Assembly: GCA_021852225.1 (NCBI GenBank)
Contig: JAJZOA010000232.1
Location: 1 to 13,556, forward strand
Direction of reading: 5' to 3'
Origin: Planctomycetota bacterium
GTDB lineage: Bacteria; Planctomycetota; Phycisphaerae; WQYP01
Length of the DNA: 13,556 nt
Part shown: positions 6,316 through 12,671 of the stretch, in pieces
How positions within the stretch are numbered: the stretch's first letter is position 1
Layout of the letters: each line of letters opens with the position of its first letter
The notes under the pieces: generated by a model
What the model saw: only the letters and a program-made list of their open reading frames with translations
What the model was told of the DNA's origin: nothing
Database searches by the model: none
Made by a program: the position numbers and the translations under genes

Positions 6316-6323
6316 AAGTTGAA

Positions 6324-6791
6324 TTATTTGATTTCCGCCAGCGCCGCAAGCACTTCGGCATAATGGTCGGACACCTTTACTTTGGAAAATATGCGGCCGA
6401 TTCGACCTTGGGAATCAATCAAAAACGTGGATCGTTCAATTCCCATATATTTGCGGCCATACATTGATTTTTCCACCCACACGCCATATTTTTCTGCCAC
6501 CGCATGATCCACATCCGCAAGCAATGGAAATGGAAGGCTGAATTTTTTCAGGAACTTTTCATGGCTGGCCACATCATCCGGACTGACCCCCAGAATCACA
6601 GCACCGGCTTTTTTTATGTCCGCGATGCCATCGCGAAACTGGCACGCCTCTTTCGTGCAACCCGGTGTGTCATCTTTCGGGTAAAAATACAGGACAACTT
6701 TACTACCCGGGAATTGTTTTAAGCTGATCTTCTGGCCCGTGGTGGCTGGAAGGGAAAAGGGCGGGGCGGGATCATGAATTTTCAGTTCCAT
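6324..6791 (-). CDS. bcp: Thioredoxin-dependent peroxiredoxin, BCP/PrxQ type
   Basis: Protein of 155 aa, the normal length for bacterioferritin-comigratory protein. It reduces hydrogen peroxide and organic hydroperoxides in the cytoplasm using thioredoxin. The whole chain is a thioredoxin-fold AhpC/TSA domain. The active-site block YPKDDTPGCTKEACQFRD gives the peroxidatic Cys45 and a candidate resolving Cys50, the same five-residue spacing as in E. coli Bcp, with Thr42 and Pro43 of the catalytic loop. Further family blocks are GVSPDDVASHEKFLKKFSLPFPLLAD and GIERSTFLIDSQGRI. The start at 6791 is supported by AAGGA five bases upstream. The gene has its own extended -10 promoter (6852-6860) after the glycosyltransferase gene, so it is probably expressed separately. 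It converges with the permease gene, and the inserted element sits between the two. Confidence 0.96.
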   Translation of the reverse strand: MELKIHDPAPPFSLPATTGQKISLKQFPGSKVVLYFYPKDDTPGCTKEACQFRDGIADIKKAGAVILGVSPDDVASHEKFLKKFSLPFPLLADVDHAVAEKYGVWVEKSMYGRKYMGIERSTFLIDSQGRIGRIFSKVKVSDHYAEVLAALAEIK

Positions 6792-6851
6792 TCGGTTCCT
6801 TCACGCAATAAACGTTCACGGGCTGGCCGCATGATTTGCGGTACGGCCGGA

Positions 6852-6860
6852 ATTATATCA
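6852..6860 (-). promoter_or_regulatory. Extended -10 promoter of bcp
   Basis: The minus strand reads TGATATAAT, an ideal extended -10 (TGn followed by TATAAT), in the 88-bp gap between the glycosyltransferase stop and the bcp start. No strong -35 is visible, which extended -10 promoters can tolerate. The resulting leader would be about 55 nt and contains a GGCCG/CGGCC stem. Confidence 0.6.
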
Positions 6861-6879
6861 GGCGGATGGATAAATGAAA

Positions 6880-8178
6880 TCAGACAATGCCGCCGGCGTT
6901 TACATGGTTCGGCGGGGGCGGCAATCCGAGCGCGGCCTGCAGATCATCACACAGGCGGCCGCAGAGAATTTCCTGGCTCATGGTCTCGCGAAGAACCCGC
7001 TGGGCACAGCGACCCATTTCCGCAAGCTGATTTTGCGGCGTGGCCTGAATTTCCAGCAGCACACGGACGGCTCCGGCCACATCCCCATGGGCAATGTGCC
7101 AGCCGATGGGATAATGGTCCAGAATGTCCGATACGTGGCTCGGCTTCGGGCCAAGAAACAGAATTGGGCGCCCCGCCGCCATGGCACCGTATATCTTGCA
7201 TGGATGGATAATGCCGACCATATTGTCCCCCAGCGACACAATATGAACATCCGCCGCGGAAAGGGAGAATTTGATCTGGTCCAGCGGCTGATACGGCAGG
7301 GAAAGCATATTTTGCAGATGATGCTCCGTTTTTACGGCCTCGACCTCCTTTTTTCCCAGTCCGCCGCCAATGAAAGCAAAGCGGATCACGGGGTGATCTT
7401 TAAGTTCAATCGCGGCCTGCAGAATTGTGGCCAGTGGATTCGCCGGCGTATGATTCCCACTGTACATCACTACAAATTTTCCGGTCAGACCATGTTCCAG
7501 GCGAAAAGGGTTGTTGTCATGATGCCGCATTTCACCGGCAACGTCATGCGACCATGGAGGGGCTACAGGCATTTTGGCGGAAAATGTGCCGCGATTTTTC
7601 AGCCGGTCCGCCATGAAGCGATCCAGTGCGAAAATCACGGCGGAATTACGCAAAATGACGCGATTAACTGTTTCCAGAAGCCTGGCCCGCAGGCTGTGCT
7701 GCCGGATTTTTCCCATCATAATCAGCTGGTCTGGATTCAGATCCATAGCCCAGTAGGCTATGGGAACACGTCGCAACTTTTTCAGGCAGACCGCGGTGAA
7801 TCCCATCATGGGCGGCGACGTGCTGAAGAAAATTCCGCTGACCCGCGGCGTAAACAGGCCCGCGAAAAAGCTTTGAATCAAAAAGCTGGCCGTGCCCACA
7901 ATCCGGATCAGCAGGTTTTTCTTCCCGAAAGAGCACCATCGCATCCGCCGCACATCCACGCCCTTCATGTTTTCCCGCAGCGGGTATCGCCGGCTGGGGT
8001 CTTCATAGCCGCGCTGGGATGTATAGACGCGCACGCGATAGCCTCGGCTGGCCATGGCCACTGCAACATCCGTCATGTGCTGGCCGACGGAAGCCGGGTC
8101 GGGAACAAAAGTCTGCGAAAAAATAAGCAGCAGGGGCGCCTGTTCGGAGATGGCTGGTGAAGGCTGACGGTCGGTCAT
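6880..8178 (-). CDS. GT4-family glycosyltransferase (WbuB-like)
   Basis: Protein of 432 aa with the two-Rossmann-fold (GT-B) layout of retaining family 4 transferases. N-terminal acceptor half: LLLIFSQTFVPDPASVGQHMTDVAVAMASRGYRVRVYTSQ. This is followed by a hydrophobic stretch near 90-125 (IRIVGTASFLIQSFFAGLF) that could touch the membrane. Donor half: GKFVVMYSGNHTPANPLATIL, FAFIGGGLGKKEVE, and the nucleotide-sugar block VGIIHPCKIYGAMAAGRPIL, which replaces the textbook E-x7-E motif with the K-x-Y-G...AGRP version of WbuB-like enzymes. Probable role: adding a sugar during O-antigen or exopolysaccharide assembly at the inner membrane; donor and acceptor are unknown. It lies 58 nt downstream of the GDP-mannose 3,5-epimerase gene in the same direction, so a shared transcript and a GDP-L-galactose donor are plausible. 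No clear Shine-Dalgarno precedes ATG. Confidence 0.88.
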   Translation of the reverse strand: MTDRQPSPAISEQAPLLLIFSQTFVPDPASVGQHMTDVAVAMASRGYRVRVYTSQRGYEDPSRRYPLRENMKGVDVRRMRWCSFGKKNLLIRIVGTASFLIQSFFAGLFTPRVSGIFFSTSPPMMGFTAVCLKKLRRVPIAYWAMDLNPDQLIMMGKIRQHSLRARLLETVNRVILRNSAVIFALDRFMADRLKNRGTFSAKMPVAPPWSHDVAGEMRHHDNNPFRLEHGLTGKFVVMYSGNHTPANPLATILQAAIELKDHPVIRFAFIGGGLGKKEVEAVKTEHHLQNMLSLPYQPLDQIKFSLSAADVHIVSLGDNMVGIIHPCKIYGAMAAGRPILFLGPKPSHVSDILDHYPIGWHIAHGDVAGAVRVLLEIQATPQNQLAEMGRCAQRVLRETMSQEILCGRLCDDLQAALGLPPPPNHVNAGGIV

Positions 8179-8209
8179 GGCTTAATCCGGCTGGCATGCT
8201 GAAAAGTGG

Positions 8210-8233
8210 GGCGATTTTCCCGAAAAATCCGCC
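8210..8233 (-). promoter_or_regulatory. Hairpin between the epimerase and glycosyltransferase genes
   Basis: GATTTT (8213-8218) pairs with AAAATC (8224-8229) around a 5-nt loop, extended by GGC/GCC with one bulge. It begins just after the epimerase stop codon. No T-run follows on the minus strand, so it is more likely an mRNA-processing or stability element than a terminator. Confidence 0.3.
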
Positions 8234-8236
8234 GGC

Positions 8237-9235
8237 TCACACAACTTTGCGGGCATTTTTGTCGGTCATCTGGTTGTATATCCATGCATAGGTGGCTTCC
8301 AGACCGGTGCGGAGTTTTACTGAAGGTTCCCAGCCCATGAGTTTTTGAATCAGGGTGTTGTCGCTGTTGCGGCCATTGACGCCCTTGGGTGCCGTCAGGT
8401 TGTATTTGCGGCGCAATTTGATGCCCGCAATGCTTTCAACAATATCCACCAAGCCATTGATGGTGACAATTTCACTGCTGCCCAGATTGATAGGCTCTAT
8501 AATATTGCTCCACAGGATGTCCTGGGTACCTTTAAGGCAGTCCGATATATACATAAAACTGCGAGTCTGATGGCCATCGCCCCAGATTTCAATTTCATGT
8601 TTTCCGGACAGTTTGGCGGAAATGACTTTGCGGCAGATTGCCGCAGGTGCCTTTTCCCGGCCACCATCCCAGGTGCCGTGCGGACCATAGACATTGTGGT
8701 AACGGGCCACCCGGGTGACGATATTAAAATCTTCACGGAAGTGCCGGCACATGCGTTCGCTGAAAAGCTTTTCCCAACCGTAGCCATCTTCCGGCATGGC
8801 GGGATAGGCATCGGCCTCTTTAAGGGGTATGACATCTGGTGAGATCTGCTTTTCACCATTGTAGACGCAGGCGGATGAGGCGTAGAAAAAGCGATGGATG
8901 CCGCAGTCTTTGGCCGCCATAAGCAGGTGGGTGTTAATGAGCACGCTTAACATGCAAAGGGCTTTATGGGTTTCAATAAATCCCATTCCGCCCATGTCCG
9001 CGGCAAGATTGTACACGTGCGCGGAATCCTTAAGGGCTTTGTAGCAGGCCGGCTTTTCGGAAAGGTCAAGCTGCAGGTTTTCCGCATTGGGAAATATCTG
9101 ATACCACTGGTCCAATGGTTTCTGATCCACTGCGCGGACATGTTTATAACCTTGTGCCAGCAGGTCGCCAACGAGATGACCGCCAATAAAGCCGCCTGCG
9201 CCACATACCACAACTCTTTGATTTAAGTCTTTCAC
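8237..9235 (-). CDS. gme: GDP-mannose 3,5-epimerase (extended SDR family)
   Basis: Protein of 332 aa that should convert GDP-D-mannose to GDP-L-galactose (and GDP-L-gulose) in the cytoplasm. N-terminal NAD-binding Rossmann motif GAGGFIGG at about 12-19. The sequence follows plant GME closely: NLAADMGGMGFIETH, FFYASSACVY, GPHGTWDGGREKAPAA, WGDGHQTRSF, VNGRNSDN. Catalytic residues map one-to-one: Cys123 (in SSAC), Tyr152 and Lys156 (YGWEK), and Lys195 (REKAPAA) have exactly the spacing of Cys145, Tyr174, Lys178 and Lys217 in the Arabidopsis enzyme. The start is GTG at 9235, with AAAGGAA four bases upstream and no nearby in-frame ATG. GTGA at 9232-9235 overlaps the stop of a possible short upstream frame. 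The glycosyltransferase gene follows in the same direction. The likely purpose is L-galactose or a related sugar for an envelope glycan, rather than the plant ascorbate pathway. Confidence 0.93.
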   Translation of the reverse strand: MKDLNQRVVVCGAGGFIGGHLVGDLLAQGYKHVRAVDQKPLDQWYQIFPNAENLQLDLSEKPACYKALKDSAHVYNLAADMGGMGFIETHKALCMLSVLINTHLLMAAKDCGIHRFFYASSACVYNGEKQISPDVIPLKEADAYPAMPEDGYGWEKLFSERMCRHFREDFNIVTRVARYHNVYGPHGTWDGGREKAPAAICRKVISAKLSGKHEIEIWGDGHQTRSFMYISDCLKGTQDILWSNIIEPINLGSSEIVTINGLVDIVESIAGIKLRRKYNLTAPKGVNGRNSDNTLIQKLMGWEPSVKLRTGLEATYAWIYNQMTDKNARKVV

Positions 9236-9459
9236 GCGTTTCCTTTTTGTCCTGCCGGTTTAGCTAATTCAGGCACCAAAGGGGAGGCATTGTCCGATAA
9301 CCCGTCCGGAGCCATTTCTACATTAAATGAGTTATTCGGCAAAATCCCGGATTCAGGACCACCGAAAACATAATGCTGACTAAGAATAATAGCCCCGCCG
9401 GCCAATGGCAAGAGTTCCGGCACCGCGCCGCCAGGGCGATCGCCTGTAGAATCCGCCAT
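9232..9459 (-). CDS. Doubtful small ORF overlapping the epimerase start
   Basis: A 75-residue frame from ATG at 9459 (TTG at 9462 is also possible) ends in the GTGA that starts the epimerase gene, the arrangement of translationally coupled genes. The product is Gly/Pro/Ala-rich with one mildly hydrophobic stretch (LPLAGGAIILSQ) and matches nothing I know. There is no good ribosome site. It may be a real small protein, a leader frame, or chance. Confidence 0.25.
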   Translation of the reverse strand: MADSTGDRPGGAVPELLPLAGGAIILSQHYVFGGPESGILPNNSFNVEMAPDGLSDNASPLVPELAKPAGQKGNA

Positions 9460-9462
9460 CAA

Positions 9463-9754
9463 TTAACTCGCGCCCGCGCACGGTATTTGTAAAAGGCATT
9501 TCTTATGATCGGGCCCGTGCATCATGAACTTTATCATGCAAGACCGAGCCTTCGGAGAACGATTGTCTTTGGCCGGAAACGTGACTGACCCTCGCCTGCC
9601 TGCCGGGGCACCGATGCCAAGCATATGACCGAGTGCCTGCGGGACCACTGGGGTGTGTAAAAGTGTCTGCACCGCTTACAGGAAATGGCATTTCGGAAGG
9701 ACGAATGCCGAATCCGTAAGGGGGTATGGGGCGGAAAATATTAGTCGGCTACCC
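9463..9754. other. Non-coding gap, little recognisable content
   Basis: No convincing frame is seen. Contents: the second copy of the TCATGCAAGA...CCTTCGGA motif (9534-9556) and a small hairpin, GGCATT (9687-9692) with AATGCC (9704-9709). Confidence 0.4.
9534..9556. repeat. Short dispersed repeat, copy 2
   Basis: TCATGCAAGA, five bases, then CCTTCGGA, matching the two blocks at 3369-3393, where the gap is seven bases. The sequence outside the two blocks is not clearly similar. Confidence 0.35.
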
Positions 9755-9991
9755 AGGTTTGCCCGTATTGGTCGGGAAGTGAAAAGAGGGCGTAACAATA
9801 AGCATTTTTGAGCACCTGTTTGTTTGTGGTGCATGCCTCCCGCCTCCCAGTTTAAGTTCATTTGTGGTGCAGGCATCTTGCCTGCCGCCTTAAACTTAGT
9901 TTGTGGTGCGGGCGTCCCGCCTGCCGGCTTAACCTCATGTGGTGCAGGCCCATGGCGCAGGGGAATGCAGGCAGGAAAGCCGCACCGCCAT
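9755..9991 (+). repeat. Composite repeat related to the 229-bp element, with a 38-bp tandem array
   Basis: The left end, AGGTTTGCCCG (9755-9765) and the following TTGGTCGGGAAG, resembles the terminal repeat of the element at 6079-6307 (TGCCCG..TT.GTCGGGA). After about 45 nt, units beginning TTTGTGGTGC start at 9823, 9861 and 9900, with a shortened TGTGGTGC unit at 9938: a period of 38-39 bp. Each unit continues with a palindromic GCATCTTGCCTGC or GCGTCCCGCCTGC core and an AT-richer tail (CTTAAACTTA-like). The segment 9900-9991 aligns with the minus strand of 6135-6226 at about 74 of 92 positions by hand. The right terminal repeat and a target duplication were not found, so this copy looks older or truncated. 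Confidence 0.7.
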
Positions 9992-10053
9992 ATGACTGGC
10001 ATTTGGGTGTGCTATGCCTCCGCAGCGCCCCCGGCGAACCGGCAGCCGGTGGC

Positions 10054-11274
10054 TCACCTCGCGGCCTGTCCCAGCACACGCATGGCCGGCAGTGCGTTGC
10101 CATGAACATCAAACAATGACCGATCGCTCCACGGATTGCGGGAAAATTCGGCCTGATCGGCGTTGTATTCCCCCGCCCACCACCAGACGCCCCGGCCAAG
10201 ATGATGCGGCAGGGCCTTAACGATAGTGACAACGGCTTTGGCATAGGCCGCTTGTCCTGTGGGCGAAAACGGGAACTGCATTCCCGGTTTTTTAAGCCAG
10301 TTGGCATTGTAGGCGTTATTGATAAATGGATATGCGGTCTCCGCAACAATAATCGGCTTGCCCAATGTGGAGAGGCTAATAAGACTGGCTTTAAGATGCT
10401 TCAGCGATCCGCCCCAGACCGGATAAAAATCATATCCAATAAAATCAAACTTTACGCCATGGGATATCAGATTTTTATAAAAATCCGGGGCGTAGGAAAA
10501 ATTGCCCACCTGAATCATAATTTTGGGCTTTTGCGAACCGCTGCCGGTGTCAATACCCTTAATGGCTGCGTTAAGTAATTTGGCCAGCCGGTTCCACCTC
10601 CCCCGATGATGAACCCAGAGCTTGCCTGTGGGCCACAAAATGCCGTCATTAATTTCATTGCCGACCAGCACCATATCCGGCATTGCATGGGCTTTTCGCA
10701 ATGTGGTCATCACGCGATTGCAATAGCCGCGCAGGTGGCGGCACAACTCATCGAATGGCAAATGCCGCCAGGCGGAAGGAGTTGGCTGATGGCCTGGATC
10801 CGCCCAGCTTGGCGAAAAGTGCATGTCCAGAACAAAATAAAATCCCGCTTTTTTTATGCGCCGCGCCAGGGGCAGCGTATAAGCCAGATCGTTAATGGTG
10901 CCAAGTTTGCCGAACCGCCTTTTTTCCGCCTCGGTCGCCCGATGCCATAACCGCAATCGCAGGCAATTGCAGCCGGCTTGTTTGAAGGCCTGCAGCAAGC
11001 CGGTCGCCTGATGGTTATACCGGTATACGCCCCCATGCGATTCAATGTAGCCAAAATACGAAACATCCGAGCCTGCCCAGAATCTGTGAGTCGCCCCGCG
11101 CACCGGAGCGGCGGCTGTCGTGATAATGGCTATAAGCATAAGGATTAAAAGGTATGCGATCGATGGTATGCCTAAATTTGCGCCACGCGATTGGCCGTTC
11201 GGCGAGCCTGGGCTTGGTTCCGATCTTGCGATTATCACTGGGTGTTTATCATTGCAACTGCTTAAAAGGCGCAT
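10054..11274 (-). CDS. GH53 endo-beta-1,4-galactanase with N-terminal membrane segment
   Basis: Protein of 406 aa that should cleave beta-1,4-linked galactan (arabinogalactan endo-beta-1,4-galactanase, EC 3.2.1.89). Family blocks in order: FWAGSDVSYFGYIESHGG (about 65-82), NCLRLRLWH, AGFYFVLDMHFSPSWADPGHQ (about 143-163), DMVLVGNEINDGILWP with acid/base Glu207, FDFIGYDFYPVW, and GKPIIVAETAYPF with nucleophile Glu312. The C-terminus has WWWAGEYNADQ and a SLFDVHGNALPAM ending typical of the family. The start at 11274 is supported by GGAG eight bases upstream. That start puts 36 polar residues before a hydrophobic run (SIAYLLILMLIAIITTAAA, about 38-56), so the enzyme is either membrane-anchored or has an unusually long signal peptide. 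A strong terminator separates it from the PEP-CTERM gene upstream. Confidence 0.9.
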   Translation of the reverse strand: MRLLSSCNDKHPVIIARSEPSPGSPNGQSRGANLGIPSIAYLLILMLIAIITTAAAPVRGATHRFWAGSDVSYFGYIESHGGVYRYNHQATGLLQAFKQAGCNCLRLRLWHRATEAEKRRFGKLGTINDLAYTLPLARRIKKAGFYFVLDMHFSPSWADPGHQPTPSAWRHLPFDELCRHLRGYCNRVMTTLRKAHAMPDMVLVGNEINDGILWPTGKLWVHHRGRWNRLAKLLNAAIKGIDTGSGSQKPKIMIQVGNFSYAPDFYKNLISHGVKFDFIGYDFYPVWGGSLKHLKASLISLSTLGKPIIVAETAYPFINNAYNANWLKKPGMQFPFSPTGQAAYAKAVVTIVKALPHHLGRGVWWWAGEYNADQAEFSRNPWSDRSLFDVHGNALPAMRVLGQAAR

Positions 11275-11424
11275 CGCCGAATCTCCAAAGGCAGTCTATT
11301 ATGCATCTTGCCTTGCGTATAATGGGCCGGGCTGCGAATCGCCTGGCTTCGATATAACAAGTATCTTAACGCCGCGTGGTGTGCGCACGAAACAATCAAC
11401 AGCGTTGCTTGGGCTGTGCGGGGG

Positions 11425-11460
11425 AAAAAAACGCAGCGCCACTCCGGTCAGGTGGCGCTG
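11425..11460 (-). terminator. Rho-independent terminator of the PEP-CTERM gene
   Basis: CAGCGCCAC (11434-11442) and GTGGCGCTG (11452-11460) form a perfect 9-bp GC-rich stem with a 9-nt loop. Read on the minus strand the stem is followed by CG and seven T (11431-11425). It lies about 33 nt after the stop codon at 11493. Confidence 0.88.
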
Positions 11461-11492
11461 TGCCGCGATTATGCACGTTGAAGCACCTTTTT

Positions 11493-12506
11493 TTATGCCG
11501 CATCATAATGCTTGCTGGCCAGATCAATGGTCAAACGTCGTCGCATAAGCAACAATCCGCCGGCACCAACAGCCAGCAGACCCAGAGATGCTGGTTCGGG
11601 CGCTGCCGGAACATTACTGACCGCAAGATTATTAAAGAAAGCGTTGTGATTGCTGCTGGCCTGATTTCCAGTATAAGTTACGCCAATCTGATTAACCGGT
11701 CCGGTTAAAATACCTGTATAAGAAGCGACGGGGTCGCCATTTAGCGGCGTAAGCTTCAGGGAATAATTGTAACTGCCGCTGCCGCCGCCGGTAATCGCCA
11801 GCGAAGCGGAAATTCCACTGCCGTTCGTGGCAGAATTGTCATTTAAATCCGCTTCAAGGATGGCATTGCTGCTGACTCCCTGAAGATAGGAAGCCGATCC
11901 GGACGCCGCAGTAATGGTTGTCTGCAAAGCGGTGGAACTGGAGGTATTGCCCCCCGTGCCGGTGGCCAGGTCGGTAAATGAAACCTGCAATACATTGGTG
12001 GCAGAGACCCCCGAGCCTGTCATGAAGCTCACCCCATAAGACGCGGCCTGACCGTTGGCGTTGATGGTGCCCGTTCCATTTTGCAGGGATAAGTCCACAC
12101 TGATCTGCTGGCCAATCCGCAAAGTGCCCAGGCCGGTGCTCGTGGAATTTTCCAAAGCGCGATAGACCGATTCGGTGCCTGCGGTTGTACTGGTCGGATA
12201 GTCCGAATAAATAGCCCAGGCGTTGTAAGTTCCGCTGCCGATGAGTGTCGGCACGTAAGACGGCTTGTTAAGGTACACACCGGTATAGGGCGCGGCACCA
12301 GAATTGCCCGCAGTCGCCCAAGGCCCGAAGCCACTGCCCAAATTAACCGGAGTGCTGTTAAAATCAGCACTTGTATAGTTGTTGGCGTTGTCCGCCGCCA
12401 CCATGGCGGCTCCGGCCACTGAATTACCAACGATCACAATCGCGGCAACCGCCGCGATGGCCGCCGTCGTGACAACGCAATTCCGCTGGACAAGTTTTCC
12501 GAACAT
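11493..12506 (-). CDS. PEP-CTERM sorting-domain surface protein
   Basis: Protein of 337 aa. The start at 12506 is supported by AAGGAG six bases upstream. Residues about 10-35 form the signal peptide (TTAAIAAVAAIVIVGNSVAGA). The mature region is rich in Ser, Thr, Gly, Asn and Ala with beta-strand periodicity and contains few charged residues and no Cys, as in exported beta-sandwich surface proteins. The C-terminus is a textbook exosortase signal: Pro303-Glu304-Pro305, a hydrophobic helix (ASLGLLAVGAGGLLLM) and Arg322-Arg323-Arg324. Unusually, 13 further residues (LTIDLASKHYDAA) follow the arginine cluster. Exosortase (XrtA-like) would remove the tail in the inner membrane and pass the protein to the cell surface or matrix; no exosortase gene lies in the window. 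It is flanked upstream by a pseudopilin in the same direction and ends at a strong terminator. Confidence 0.9.
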   Translation of the reverse strand: MFGKLVQRNCVVTTAAIAAVAAIVIVGNSVAGAAMVAADNANNYTSADFNSTPVNLGSGFGPWATAGNSGAAPYTGVYLNKPSYVPTLIGSGTYNAWAIYSDYPTSTTAGTESVYRALENSTSTGLGTLRIGQQISVDLSLQNGTGTINANGQAASYGVSFMTGSGVSATNVLQVSFTDLATGTGGNTSSSTALQTTITAASGSASYLQGVSSNAILEADLNDNSATNGSGISASLAITGGGSGSYNYSLKLTPLNGDPVASYTGILTGPVNQIGVTYTGNQASSNHNAFFNNLAVSNVPAAPEPASLGLLAVGAGGLLLMRRRLTIDLASKHYDAA

Positions 12507-12671
12507 TAAGAACTCCTTCGTTCAGCCCCGCGATTCAAAAATGAGCGCAATTCATCCGATTCGGGGCGGCTATCGATAACCGAACCGCGTTCAACAGTTC
12601 AAACTCAACACAACACGAGTCTCACCTCCGGTTCCGGACAGGCGAAAAAACTGCATGTGTGGCATATTCCG

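Noticed and set aside
6026..6363. Open frames on both strands across the repeat element (peptides such as CGAGILPA)
   Set aside because: They are translations of the palindromic repeat; similar peptides come from the 9823-9990 array in several frames. No ribosome site or family match.
6874..8160. 428-aa plus-strand frame opposite the glycosyltransferase gene
   Set aside because: Exact antisense of a clearly recognisable GT4 protein; its composition (many Gln, His, Arg) is that of a mirror frame with no known domain.
9463..9691. Two minus-strand frames of 62-69 aa
   Set aside because: No ribosome site, no plausible domain, overlap with each other in different frames.
9823..9990. Regularly spaced palindromic repeats as a CRISPR array
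   Set aside because: The would-be spacers (about 13 bp) are similar to one another, the units differ in sequence, there are only four, and no cas gene is present.
10005..10012. GGGTGTGC near the right side of the second repeat cluster as a terminal inverted repeat
   Set aside because: It is in direct, not inverted, orientation relative to the left end and has no matching target duplication.
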